Counted from the first letter of the stretch, positions 1 through 12,088 are shown. The stretch is DNA of 27,732 bases from Neelides folsomi (GCA_034687125.1 JAQGBZ010000600.1:1-27732); one strand, 5' to 3'. Notes: generated from the sequence alone by a model not told the origin. Program-made: numbers and translations.

Positions 1-510
1 GTAAAGGAAGAAAATAGAAGGGAAATGAATAACATTTACTAAAGATTAAGATTAGGGGTAAATTAAGCACTTGAGGTCGGCGTTAGTCTCTAAGGGTCTA
101 AAGGGTTCTGATGATTCACAACGATGACTAATCCTAAGTGTTCCAATATTTATAGTTATATCATACCATATAACAGGATTAACTTTAGAATTTATGAATA
201 TGTACGTAGGTATTTAACTTGAATATAATGAATTTAGATGGATTTAAATTATAAGTATATAGCTATATACCGAGTGGGTATGATAGCTTTATATAACATA
301 TTGTATTGTCAATATTATATTTATCATATCATATCAAAAGTTCGTTTTGATTTGATCATTAATTAAATTATTTTGAATAAACAATGAATTGTTTTCAAAT
401 GCGAGCTTAATTTAATTTTTTGCTTTATCATTTTCATGAATTTCATTAAGACTAAAGCTCCGTGGTTTTCATTAGTGTGTTTTATATAAGGAAAGTAACA
501 GTTACTAGAT
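1..510. other. AT-rich intergenic stretch
   Basis: I see no gene here: all frames are short. The only structure is a perfect 16-base palindrome at 255-270 (GTATATAGCTATATAC) in otherwise ordinary AT-rich DNA. Confidence 0.5.
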
Positions 511-817
511 GCCCGATGAACTATTTAGCCGAATGCCCGATGTCCTAGTGACCCGAACCCGCAGTTTTTTTTACATTAGAATGATTATTTTATCTTCCAT
601 TTAATGGTCTTGGACAAATTTCTTGACAATTAAATAAGGCCTTTTTACATGGTTTTTTATGCATGTGCAACATAGAGAATTTCCTCTCTAAATGTTGCGA
701 TGAATCGTCAAGAAATTTGTGAAGACCTATACCCGATGACCCTACAATGTTTAAGACCCGGTGGCTTATACGTTATACCCGACGTGCTAATTACCCGATA
801 TATCTATACCCGATGCG
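511..817. repeat. Cluster of CCCGA(T/A) motifs around a hairpin
   Basis: About nine copies of a short GC-rich word, mostly ACCCGATG or close variants, stand out against AT-rich background. They lie near 512, 536, 551, 556, 731, 756, 777, 793 and 808. They flank the long inverted repeat at 606-727. The same ACCCGA core recurs in the cluster at the right end of the window (27456-27703). Spacing is irregular, so this is not a simple tandem satellite. It looks like a family of degenerate interspersed repeats; I do not recognise the family. Confidence 0.6.
606..727. repeat. Long imperfect inverted repeat (hairpin), MITE-like
   Basis: Left arm 606-631 and right arm 703-727 are reverse complements apart from a one-base indel and about two mismatches; both contain AAATTTCTTGAC or its complement. 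Inside the loop a second stem is nested: GCAACAT (667-673) pairs with ATGTTGC (692-698), and AGAGA (674-678) with TCTCT (685-689). The whole would fold into one hairpin of about 120 bases. It could be a small non-autonomous DNA element, or a transcribed hairpin precursor. No target-site duplication is evident. Confidence 0.6.
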
Positions 818-1406
818 TTAGATATTCAAGTTTTGAGTAATTGTTGGGAATTCATTTAAAGAATTTTTTGATTAGCTCAAACATTCAATTTTAAAATAAA
901 TCTTCCGTGTTCAATTATCAATATTATTATAAGTGATCTCGTTTTAGCTTACCTTAAGTTATACTTAATAACAAATTAATTGTTATTATGAGTAAATATT
1001 ATATAATTCGATAAAATATAACTACTTACATATTACTATATAATGGCTGATTAAACTGCTATTATAATTTTTTATAATTATAGGCTAATTAGTAATTAGT
1101 ATTAATTAGTGATTAGTGCACTTCCAACAAGATCTTTTATTTTTGTTTGTAAGTTAAATTGTCAAATAATGAGAATTTGGTGCGACTTGCGTTTAAATCC
1201 TGACCTTCATATTCCACGAGTAATAAGTTTTAAGCTGCCTTTCACTTTATTTACACATACGCATACCTAATTTCCAATTTTGCTTTTCGCTTAATTGATT
1301 ATTAATAGTTTAATAATCAATTGACTCTTTTTTGTCAAATCCCAAGTCTAATTGTGTAATTTGAGATGAACTGTTTCGTTTAGAAGTTAAGGAATTCAGC
1401 TTTCAG
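818..1406. other. AT-rich stretch, no gene seen
   Basis: No convincing coding sequence. Upstream exons of the small gene beginning at 1407 could lie here, because its first visible exon opens at a splice acceptor, but I could not identify a start codon that joins in frame. The stretch contains the palindrome at 1293-1322. Confidence 0.4.
1293..1322. repeat. Perfect 13-bp hairpin palindrome
   Basis: Arms AATTGATTATTAA (1293-1305) and TTAATAATCAATT (1310-1322) are exact reverse complements separated by four bases (TAGT). This is longer than expected by chance even in AT-rich DNA, but I see no associated element. Arms of this composition resemble homeodomain-type ATTA sites. Confidence 0.6.
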
Positions 1407-2095
1407 ATCGATCTCCGACTCCGAATGATGGAAGTTGGAGCATTTTCCTCGAACTTTTCAAATTACCACATGAGTTGAAGGAATGCATCCTAGGTAAGTT
1501 ACCTTAGGTAACGCCCCGTGTGGAAATCAATTAACCAGAATTAATCTAGAATATAATAGTTTTCATAATGACAATGGCAATAACTATGTAATTAAGTAAT
1601 TAAACGAAGTCAACATGCAGTTTTGTGGTTTTAATTAAAGGCACGGAATGTTGCGGCGTTTGCCAATCCAAATTGCTTCACGTTGAAGTCATCATGGAGG
1701 AATTTGAGATTTTGATTCTGAAGTTGAAAAACTACAAAGATGAAATGAAAGAAGTTTTTGTGGGATCCTTCACAACAACAAATGATGCTCAAATTGAGAG
1801 AGACGAAATGACAAACGAAGCAAGAAAAAAGTTATTCAAAGGCGAGTCATTTTTCTATTCAATTGAATTATAAACAATTAATATAATTTCCTTTTCATTA
1901 TTATAAGATATTACAATTTTAAATTCAATTTCAGAGCTTAGAGTTCAAATTAGAGTTGACGAAAGATATGTCATTTTGAAGGATGATGAAACCATTTCGC
2001 CGGAACAGTCGGACTCGGAACAGACGGAAGAACTTCAACGCCTATTGAAATTAAAACTAATTTATCAGATAAATATAATTCCGAATACACGTTGA
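1407..2095 (+). CDS. Small three-exon gene fragment, ZAD-like CxxC region with acidic tail
   Basis: Three exons join in one frame: about 1407-1493, 1641-1841 and 1935-2095 (stop TGA 2093-2095). Intron 1 has a strong CTAG|GTAAGT donor. Intron 2 fits only a GC donor (AAAG|GCGAGT) with acceptor TTTCAG. All junctions are phase 1. The first exon opens at an acceptor (TTTCAG, 1401-1406), so the N-terminus lies upstream and was not found. The product has an LFKLPHELKECIL segment, then CCGVC, then an amphipathic helical stretch rich in E, K and L, and an acidic end (SPEQSDSEQTEE). This order resembles the second half of the ZAD-type zinc-binding domain at the start of arthropod C2H2 proteins, but no zinc finger follows before the stop. 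It may be a truncated zinc-finger gene or a pseudogene. Family assignment is inference. Confidence 0.4.
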
Positions 2096-2505
2096 AGATG
2101 CATTTGGATTAAATTTGTTTGGTAAATAACCTGTAATTTTGGACATTTAAACATTCTATCTTAATTAGTGCTAAGAATATTAAAATTGGAGTAATATGAG
2201 AAATATATAAATTTATTTAACTGCAATTCGTGTCGATCTCACTATAGATTTTTAAATGTGGCGTCAAAGATTAGGGTGTTTTATGTTCCACAAACAGAGA
2301 TTGATAGGATTAGTAAAGAATTTGATCTTTTAAATAGATTTAATTCTAATCTAAATTGACAATCCCTTTCTCTTTTATCATTTAAGAAAATACCAAAAAA
2401 AAAATTATATTTCAATTACTCCAATCAAAATATTTTATTAATTTAATATTTTAATCTAGTTATTTTTTAGTATAAATTTTAAATGTTATAATATATTTCC
2501 AACCT
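2096..2505. other. AT-rich gap with one short open frame
   Basis: A plus-strand frame at 2195-2359 stays open for 54 codons and includes an NCNSC motif and the segment RVFYVPQTEIDRIS, which looks more like protein than random AT-rich sequence. It has no start codon or partner exon that I can fix. It may be a coding relic. The rest shows nothing. Confidence 0.25.
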
Positions 2506-3061
2506 TTAAGTAATAGTATTATTCAGTCTGAATCTTCCATTATCTCTATAGTTCGAATAACTTTGAGTTTTCTTATTGAGAAGCTTGAACTTGTCGTATA
2601 ATTTATCTGTAGTTTCGTAATTCTGAGTTATTAAAATCTTACCATCGGCTTCATTCATTATTCCGTCCAGAAGCCACTTGATTTTATCTTTTTCCGTTGC
2701 TCTTGGTCATGCATTTCTATGCGTCCCAGTTTTTCATAGAAATATTTAATATATGAATCTTTCGGATTCCAAGCGTAACACCTCATGTATTTTTTCAATT
2801 CCAATCGTTTGTCGTCTCTCGTAAATTTTTCAATGAAGTTTTTCTTTAAATCATTCTAATTTTGAATGGTTTTACAAGCTCTCCTATATCAAATTTTTCC
2901 AGGCTCCTCTAAATACGATACCATATTTATGTATTTGTCTTCAGCCAACCATTCATTGCTTTCGCCCACCTCCTCAAAATCACGCACCCATATTGTAGTT
3001 AATTTGATTGGCACATCATTTTAATAATCCGATTTATATAGTAGGATTTTATTTCATCCAT
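2506..3061 (-). pseudogene. Decayed retrotransposon gag-like (capsid) sequence
   Basis: Read on the minus strand from an ATG at 3061, the protein frame is broken by in-frame stops and at least two frameshifts. It can be followed to a stop at 2506-2508. Conceptual segments include WLAEDKYINMVSYLEE, LKKYMRCYAWNPKDSYIKYF and EQRKKIK followed, one base shifted, by WLLDGIMNEADG. The order of a helical N-terminal part, a Tyr/Trp-rich middle with a regular YF..KL pattern, and a following LLDGI helix resembles the capsid region of Ty3/Gypsy-type gag. No zinc knuckle, protease, polymerase or long terminal repeat was seen nearby. It is a non-functional remnant, and the family call is by pattern only. 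Confidence 0.45.
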
Positions 3062-4234
3062 TTTAAAATTTAAATATAAATCTGAAAACCAATATATTGT
3101 AATAAAAACTAAAAATAAATCGGATTCTATTAATCTGATCACACAACATATCGATAATGGGATTTAAATAGATGATTTTAGATTCTTTAAAAAGCAACTT
3201 AAAATAAATCTGACAGATAAAATAAAGTTACCATCATTAGAAAACGTACATTTTAACAATAATAATGTAATTAATCAATTAATGTAATATAAATTGAAAA
3301 TGAATAATTAAAAATTAATAATGATTAAACAAATAATTTAAGAATGACAATTACAAGATCATACGAGCACCTATAGAATAGGCATAAACACATATACGAT
3401 AATACCTGTACAACTTATGGTTTGTTTGAGATAACAACAAGCTAAGCTATACACATTTCGCATTTTGTTGAATCCACACGTAGGGCGCAATTAATTGAAA
3501 GACATTTTCATTTTATTCACCTTTAATCATTTAAAACGTTTTGATTTTTTTGAAACAAAGGAATTGAAAAGATCCCTGAATGGTCCCTGAATAAAACTTG
3601 GATTGCTTGTTAAGTTGTTAATAACTGGTTTCCGAGAAAAGGCTTTGGAGAACTTTTGTGCATCTATTCACATTTGTCTTTTGAATGAGAATGAGAATGA
3701 GATAGTTGTTTACATTATGAAAACCTGATCCCTTATCGACGTTAAGCTTCTATAGCAACATTTTCTATTTCCCTTTTGAGGAAAAGATTAATTAAGGTTC
3801 ATGTTTAAATAATATGAAAAAACAATTCGGCGAATATTTACTTTTGCATATCGCATATCACAAATGCCATATACTATACATAATAATACATATATACTTA
3901 TTTATGTATGGCAATAAACATTTTTATATTATCAATATGATAATACAAACTATACAAAGCTCAGCTTTGTAAGCTGTCAAAAATGAAAATTATAAAAAAT
4001 AAAGGTAATTGCTATTAGTGAAGAGTGCATTCACATTTCAAAGATTCCTACCTACATATTTAACACACAACGAAATTAAGATTAGTTTATTCCAAGAAAA
4101 AGCATGTGATTAAAGCTATTCGTGGAATCAGATGCTATGAATCCAGTTTCCTTCTTTCTTTTTTAATTAACCCTTTATTGGTCATTGCCATTATCAATTG
4201 CACAATTGGTTATTTGGGAGGTCGTTAATAAATA
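3062..4234. other. AT-rich intergenic region upstream of the transporter-like gene
   Basis: No coding exon could be supported on either strand. AT-rich words such as ATATACTATACATA (near 3872) recur elsewhere in the window (near 19588), suggesting an old dispersed repeat. The last few hundred bases probably contain the promoter of the gene at 4235, but I see no clear core element. Confidence 0.4.
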
Positions 4235-5215
4235 ATGGAAAAATTACAAGTTAAACAAATCATGTATTTTACAAATTACATCAAAGCATTTTTCATGACT
4301 TTATCTCCGACTTTGGAGAGTTCTGAAGAGGGAAAGAGGCGGCGGATTTCAAGATGGGCTGTTTATGGAATTGTTTACGTTCAAGCATTTTGCATGTCCC
4401 TCCTCATCTATTCAATTTGGGTGTATTTAGAACAAGTAAACAAAAAATTAAATACGTATCTTTTAAAGGAAATTTTTATTAAATTTCATAAATCAAGTTT
4501 TCATTAAAAATTATTCATTTATTGATATTTTTAATTATAGGAAGTTGGAAATCCTGACAAATCTGCCTTTTATGGTTGGCTCCTCGTCGCTCATCAATTG
4601 ACCCAATTTGCATTCAGTCCAATTTTGGGAAATTATAACAATCACTCCCTACAGCTTAACAGAGAATCGAAAGATTTAAATACAAATAGCAGAGGAATTG
4701 AGTTAATAAATTATATTAACAAATTATATTTAAAAATACTAAATGGAAACTCACAAAAAGATCCGAATAGAGAATTCACATTTATTCATAAAAACTGTAA
4801 TAGATGTTTAAGTTCTGAAATCTATAATTTAAACTTTGAAGTCTTTAATCTTAACTTTAGTTCACATTTCCCGATACCTGTCTTTTTTGAAAATATTCAA
4901 TGTAATAAAAATGAAAAATTCACAGTTAATAGAATTAAATGGTCCGATTCATGTAAAGAGGAATTCAATAAATGTCTTGAAAAAGAATTAGAAGCTTCAA
5001 ATATACCTAATCTCGATTATTGGAATAATAGTATCATAAAGAGCACAACTCATATAAATTTACCTATAAATAGGACTCTAGGAATTAACAATAACAATTT
5101 ACCTAGGTACCTGAACAAAATATGTAAAATATGTACATATGATAGTCGCTCAAAATCATTCTTTTGTAATGAACGGTGCGCAATCCTAAAAGAAATCTTC
5201 CATCTCTTAACATAA
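4235..5215 (+). CDS. Truncated MFSD8-like transporter start fused to a Cys/Asn-rich tail
   Basis: Two exons, 4235-4435 (donor CAA|GTAAAC) and 4541-5215 (acceptor TTATAG), give 291 residues. Residues about 34-66 hold a basic stretch (KRRRISRW) and one membrane helix ending SIWVYLEQ. Exon 2 then reads DKSAFYGWLLVAHQLTQ and FSPILGN. This order (RW, helix 1, WPYL-like end, GW helix, SP.LG) matches the first helices of MFSD8/CLN7-type lysosomal transporters, normally about 500 residues with 12 helices. After ILGN (near 4633) the family signature stops. About 190 unrelated residues follow, hydrophilic and Asn-rich, with cysteine pairs NCNRC, CKIC and CNERC near the end, possibly metal-binding. No splice site explains the switch. 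A chimeric gene or expressed relic is likely; transport is not, because most helices are missing. The start ATG is preceded in frame by a stop. Confidence 0.55.
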
Positions 5216-5231
5216 AAAATATGTATTTACA
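5175..5231 (+). repeat. Direct repeat, copy 1 (end of chimeric gene)
   Basis: These 57 bases, covering the last 13 codons and stop of the chimeric gene plus adjacent 3' sequence, align without gaps to 8344-8400, with 48 of 57 bases identical by hand count. The encoded ends correspond: CAILKEIFHLLT here, CPTLKYIFYLLT there, both followed by TAA. Confidence 0.7.
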
Positions 5232-5337
5232 TACGAATCCGAGGTATGCTCATTGCATAAAAATTATACAATGAATGAATTCAATCAATTAATTTTAATT
5301 TTACTAATTAGCATTAAAAATTAACTAATTATTCATT

Positions 5338-5372
5338 AATTTAGATAAATGTAAATTGATATTGATTAACAG
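5338..5372. repeat. Receptor 5'-flank repeat, copy 1
   Basis: A roughly 35-base AT-rich segment containing GTAAATTGATAT and TTGATTAA lies about 140 bases before the first receptor. It matches 8101-8140 apart from a five-base insertion and a few substitutions. It marks duplication of the receptor's upstream region, or a shared regulatory element. Confidence 0.5.
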
Positions 5373-5514
5373 GGTATATGTTATTTATAAGTAAGTTGGT
5401 CAGAACATCAGCACAGCAGAAGATATTATAAAACAGTGAAAAATATTAAACTTTATAATTTTATAAATTGTCCGGGTTCTCTCGAATTTAGAAAGATGGG
5501 AAATATTCAATAAA

Positions 5515-7851
5515 ATGTATATTATATTTATTATAATTAGCTACTTATTACTGACATTAAATGTATTTTCTTCATTAAATATAAAAAATTATAATCGCGA
5601 TAAAATTAAAATAGAAAGTTCTTCACACTTAAAAGCTTTTAGTAATTGTGAAATATATTTATTTAAAGGTATTTTTGATAAAGAAAATAATTGGTTATTC
5701 AAAAATTATGTTCAATATTTTTCTAGTTATGAATCGGTCCTTTCAATTCAAGTTCGTTTGAATGGGCGCTCTTACAAAAATAAAGGATTAGATCAAAAAA
5801 ATGATATGTTCGGATATATTGACGAATTAATTTTTTCCTCTAATCATTTTCGTAAGTTCCCGTTGTGTACTGTTTTATTTATAATCAGCGAAAAAGAAAT
5901 GAAATCAATTAGAAATTTTTTTTTAATCCCAATTAATGTCATGTATTTCAATAAACAAATGGCAATTAGCAATTATAATTTTTGTGTAGTTGCATTTCAA
6001 ATGAGTTTAATACCCAACGAAAATATTGATTTTGAAAAAGAATATGATTTAGAATCATTGTTTTGGATAAAATTAAATAGTCTTTATTATCCTGCAGATA
6101 ATTTTATTATCTACGCAATATCGAATGATAATAAACCAGCCAAAAAATTAAGGATTTTGAAAAACTTTCGAAAATATGATTTTGCGGATAAAAAACAATC
6201 AGCTTATCTCGTAGATTTATTGAGAAATCTGAGGAATATTCCAGAAAATGTAAAAATAACAGATATTTTTAGGCGTGGTGTCGAATCGTTTCATTCTAAA
6301 TTAAACAATTGGAATGATTATGAAGGTGCCGTAATACGCAATGATTTAATGACTTATGATTATACCAAACACAAAAATGATATTAGATGCGAAATGAAAA
6401 ACGAATTTCCATTTAATCAATCACCTGATGTTTGCATAATGGACAGTGTTTCTAGACATTTAAATTTATCATTTAGTAAAGAAATTTACCAAAAAAATAT
6501 GATTAAAACTATGGGAACAGAATCTGGGATATATGGAATTATAAATGTACAAGAAACTATTGAACCTATATTCTTTCAATATATGTATGCTTCAATTTAT
6601 TTGCCATTTACATTTAAATTGGACTTTACTTTTACTCACTTATTACATAAAACTTCTGTCATTAATTATCATCACGCACTCGCACCATTTAGCACATTAG
6701 TGTGGATAATATTTCTAATAACAATGCTTATGATATTAGTTTATTTAAAAATTGATTATAATTTTTCACTTGATTTTTATAAAATTAAGTTTGTTAAATT
6801 AAACAATTTACTCTTAGCATTATACCAATTGATTTTTGAGCAAGGTCATTCAGCAATTGACGAAATTCCTTCTAAGAATTTTAAACATATATTTTTAATT
6901 GGTAATTTACTCTTCATGAGTTTAATTTTAACCTCAGCTTATAAATCAATATTATTTTCAACCATTGCTTTAGATAAAAATCCAAAATCATATAAAACAA
7001 TTGAAGAGTTGGCATATTCGACACGAAATCCAAATATTTATACAATGAGCCCTGTTTTTGAATCACTTGAAGATATTTTAGAATATAATAGACTAAAAAA
7101 AATTAACGTGAGCGAAAGCGAAAAATATTATTTTGAAAAGACTTATCCTGAATTTTTTAAAACATTAAAATTATCAACCAAGCGTAAAAATATTTTTGAA
7201 AAAATAAAAAATAAAATTTTCTACATTCCAGAAGCAACATTGTTTATAAATGATGATGGCAAACTCGTTGCTCATAATTTGTCCAGAATAATGAAATTTC
7301 CTTCGAAATTTATTATTGTAGATAAGATAGGAAATATTCTTCGTAATGAAAAGTTTATTGAATATAACCTTCCAGACCAATATTACATGATTAAAGGGAG
7401 AGAATTCAAAGATAATCCAAATTATGTTGAAAATTACTATGTAATCTATACATTAATTAGGTTTATATTTAATTCAAATTTTAATCAAATTTTTAAATAT
7501 GCTTTCGACTCTTTGTTTCAATCAGGAATCTGGAAAATGTGGGAAGAAGGATTTGAAGTTGTTTATCCATTTAAAGAATTGTATAGAAATAATAGAACAG
7601 CTTATTATAAAGCCAAAAAATGGAATCGTAAATATTTTGATCAAATAAACACTTATAGAAGTTTATTAAAATCACCAGATATTTACAATCCAACTCCATT
7701 GATTATCCGAAAAATTATTCCATTTTTAATCATTGTTTCTGCATTATTGCTGCTCTCCATTTTCATTTGTTTTGTGGAATTGATTATAGTTAATATTCAT
7801 TACTTAAGTTACATATTTAGAATTTCATTTTATTTAATTTTCAGATTTTGA
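5515..7851 (+). CDS. Divergent ionotropic receptor (IR), intronless, full length
   Basis: A single uninterrupted frame of 778 residues. A signal peptide of about 20 residues (IIFIIISYLLLTLNVFSS) follows the start. The extracellular part up to about 390 covers an N-terminal domain and ligand-binding lobe S1. Transmembrane M1 is near 393-414 (STLVWIIFLITMLMILVYL), a pore-loop region about 425-450, M3 near 456-485 (ending SAYKSILFSTIA), the second lobe S2 about 490-720 with IEELA directly after M3, and M4 near 728-760. That M1-pore-M3-S2-M4 order is the ionotropic glutamate receptor plan. The divergent ligand lobes and lack of introns fit the divergent IR class used in arthropod chemosensation, probably dendritic membrane cation channels of taste-type neurons. 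The ligand is unknown. Its 5' flank is partly duplicated before 8229. A candidate AATAAA lies at 7982-7987. The closest alternative is another iGluR-type channel. Confidence 0.85.
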   Translation: MYIIFIIISYLLLTLNVFSSLNIKNYNRDKIKIESSSHLKAFSNCEIYLFKGIFDKENNWLFKNYVQYFSSYESVLSIQVRLNGRSYKNKGLDQKNDMFGYIDELIFSSNHFRKFPLCTVLFIISEKEMKSIRNFFLIPINVMYFNKQMAISNYNFCVVAFQMSLIPNENIDFEKEYDLESLFWIKLNSLYYPADNFIIYAISNDNKPAKKLRILKNFRKYDFADKKQSAYLVDLLRNLRNIPENVKITDIFRRGVESFHSKLNNWNDYEGAVIRNDLMTYDYTKHKNDIRCEMKNEFPFNQSPDVCIMDSVSRHLNLSFSKEIYQKNMIKTMGTESGIYGIINVQETIEPIFFQYMYASIYLPFTFKLDFTFTHLLHKTSVINYHHALAPFSTLVWIIFLITMLMILVYLKIDYNFSLDFYKIKFVKLNNLLLALYQLIFEQGHSAIDEIPSKNFKHIFLIGNLLFMSLILTSAYKSILFSTIALDKNPKSYKTIEELAYSTRNPNIYTMSPVFESLEDILEYNRLKKINVSESEKYYFEKTYPEFFKTLKLSTKRKNIFEKIKNKIFYIPEATLFINDDGKLVAHNLSRIMKFPSKFIIVDKIGNILRNEKFIEYNLPDQYYMIKGREFKDNPNYVENYYVIYTLIRFIFNSNFNQIFKYAFDSLFQSGIWKMWEEGFEVVYPFKELYRNNRTAYYKAKKWNRKYFDQINTYRSLLKSPDIYNPTPLIIRKIIPFLIIVSALLLLSIFICFVELIIVNIHYLSYIFRISFYLIFRF

Positions 7852-8228
7852 ATCGTGTATAATTCAACTTTTGCCTAAAAATTAAACCTTGGCTAAAATA
7901 TCGCAAATTAAAGATACATACATACATAGATACTTTTTGGAAAGCTGTTATATTTCTCTCTTATTGTAAAAAAATTCTGTAAATAAATAGGTAAACATTA
8001 AAATCTGATATGACACTAATTAGTGAAATTACTAATAAATTAAATTATTAATTTACTTTATGCCCATTAATTACCATTAATAAAATAACATTTGTTCACT
8101 AATTCGGATAAAAGTAAATTGATATCATATTGATTAATAGCAAAATAATAATAATAAATGCAGAAAAACACAAATCGAAGAAAATTATTCATTTTACTTT
8201 GTAAATTATCTTATAAACAGTCACTTCT
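7852..8228. other. Inter-receptor spacer with duplicated flank
   Basis: AT-rich spacer after the first receptor. It carries a candidate AATAAA (7982-7987) and the receptor-flank repeat at 8101-8140. No separate gene is visible. Confidence 0.5.
8101..8140. repeat. Receptor 5'-flank repeat, copy 2
   Basis: Second copy of the segment at 5338-5372, with a five-base insertion (CATAT) after GATAT. It lies about 90 bases before the short signal-peptide frame at 8229, mirroring the arrangement in front of the intact receptor. Confidence 0.5.
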
Positions 8229-8384
8229 ATGCATATTTTATTCATAATTTTCATCAATTATTATCTTACAATTAGAACAAATGTAGAACATCAAAGTATG
8301 TTATCAATTTATCAATTAGAAGTTGAAGGGAAACTTCATGGCTGGTGTCCAACCCTAAAATATATCTTCTATCTCTTAACATAA
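8229..8384 (+). pseudogene. Remnant of a duplicated secreted/receptor gene (51 codons)
   Basis: The frame starts MHILFIIFINYYLTI, strikingly like the signal peptide of the neighbouring receptor (MYIIFIIISYLLLTL), and is preceded by the same flank repeat. After about 39 codons it ends in CPTLKYIFYLLT, which matches the C-terminus of the chimeric gene at 4235-5215. It therefore combines the beginning of one neighbour with the end of another and has lost everything between. A deleted tandem duplicate is the simplest reading. A genuine short secreted peptide of 51 residues cannot be excluded. Confidence 0.5.
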
Positions 8385-8400
8385 AAAATTTCCATTTACA
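8344..8400 (+). repeat. Direct repeat, copy 2
   Basis: Partner of 5175-5231; similarity ends abruptly after the shared TTTACA (8395-8400). Confidence 0.7.
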
Positions 8401-9564
8401 CAATCAAACTACTCATTCGGGATATTGTACGGTTATAATGATTAGGCACTGATTATCTCTTATTTAAATATAAGTTTCCAATAACAACTGAATGGTTAAA
8501 TGCTAAACGTTTGGATGCGATAGTAAAGGAGAAGTTCCTCAAGGTAGCGCGTGTTGTGTTACATGGATTTAAAACCTCCTCCGTCTATCTGTGTAAAAAT
8601 AAATGCGATCCATCGAATGGGCGCTAGCCGAAAGAGCGGATTCAAATTATAACAAAAGAATTGTGTAATTTTGCCTAAATTATTTTAATTACATAATTCT
8701 GTCTTCACTCTCACAATCGCCCTTGGACTTGCAATTTTCCGATTCTCAATTTAATTAAAGATTAATATTTAATTTAATCCAACACCTGTCTTGAAATTCA
8801 TTTCCCATCCATCTTTATTTATTTCATCGCTTTATATTTAAAAAGGTATTCGATCTCGATCCAATCTCAATTAAATATTCCGTTAAATATCCTTTTCCGA
8901 TCTTGTCCATTATCATTAGCTCATTAATCATTTCATAATTGATCTTGTTTTTAATCTTTATTTTTAATTTCGCAACTTTCGGTAAACTTGTTACTACTGA
9001 AAAGGGAATGCTTTAAAGGTGCATCATATTTCCACCCATCGGGCATTATAAATTCTTCCATTGAAACATATCAAATTATTAAACTAAATTAGTACAAATA
9101 TAACAAATATAATAAATGTTTAATCATATTTATTTCTATAAAACTAAATTACAAAATTATAAAGATTTATTTTATATATTTAAAAAATATCTTGGTTTCT
9201 GTGGAATAGAAGATATTATAATTGTTTATATGCTTAAATAAAAGATCTCTAAAAGCAAAATAATGCAATGTTGCGAAATAAACTAATTAATCCTAATAAT
9301 CTTCGACTACTTTCACTATTTACATTCATCATACACAATTTCGTGCCATTCAACATAAAATAATAAGAATAATCACCATCCCATCAGATCTATGTTTAAT
9401 GCTTATAATTAAGCGCTGTTTTATTTATCATTGAACCATTTATGCATGCATTTATATTGTAAGGAAATGAGTTAGAAAGTAAAAATGACAATTGATGCAA
9501 TTGACAAGTAAGTAAAATAACAAATTACTGAATGAAGTGGGATCGTTAATAAAAGAAGGAAGAA
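8385..9564. other. Intergenic region before the protease gene
   Basis: Mostly AT-rich. A plus-strand frame at 8442-8627 remains open for 61 codons, with protein-like composition (TTEWLNAKRLDAIVKEKF; later YLCKNKC) and higher GC than its surroundings. It has no start or splice partner that I can fix and no family I recognise, so it may be a transposon or gene relic. From 8700 to 9564 I see nothing coding. Confidence 0.35.
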
Positions 9565-11816
<2,252 letters not shown>

Positions 11817-12088
11817 AACTATAAAGATTATAATTATAAAGATTATTTTAATATCAATGAGCATTAAAATGCTGAATAGATATACAAATTATATAATTTA
11901 GAGTTATAAAAGTTATAATTATTCCCAAAGTAAGAATATTTATTATTAATGCATTTATCACTTGCGTGGTTTTGTTTCATAAATATCATATATAACTTGA
12001 ACATGTATTTCAAACATATAACATAATAGTCAAATATTCTACGTTTCAAAATCGGAAGTATCATACAATATAACTTTTATACAAATGA

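Noticed and set aside
2195..2359. Frame with NCNSC and RVFYVPQTEIDRIS considered as a fourth exon of the gene at 1407
   Set aside because: The gene already has an in-frame stop at 2093-2095 and I found no donor that would bypass it; kept only as a note on the gap.
7174..7380. Minus-strand frame opposite the first receptor
   Set aside because: It is a shadow of the well-supported receptor frame on the other strand.
5758..8625. Shared 11-base word GAATGGGCGCT in the first receptor and near 8615
   Set aside because: Similarity does not extend beyond the word, so it is probably coincidence.
11864..12064. Minus-strand 66-codon frame (MILPILKRRIFDYY...)
   Set aside because: Tyr/Asn/Lys-rich, as expected by chance in AT-rich DNA; no splice or family support.
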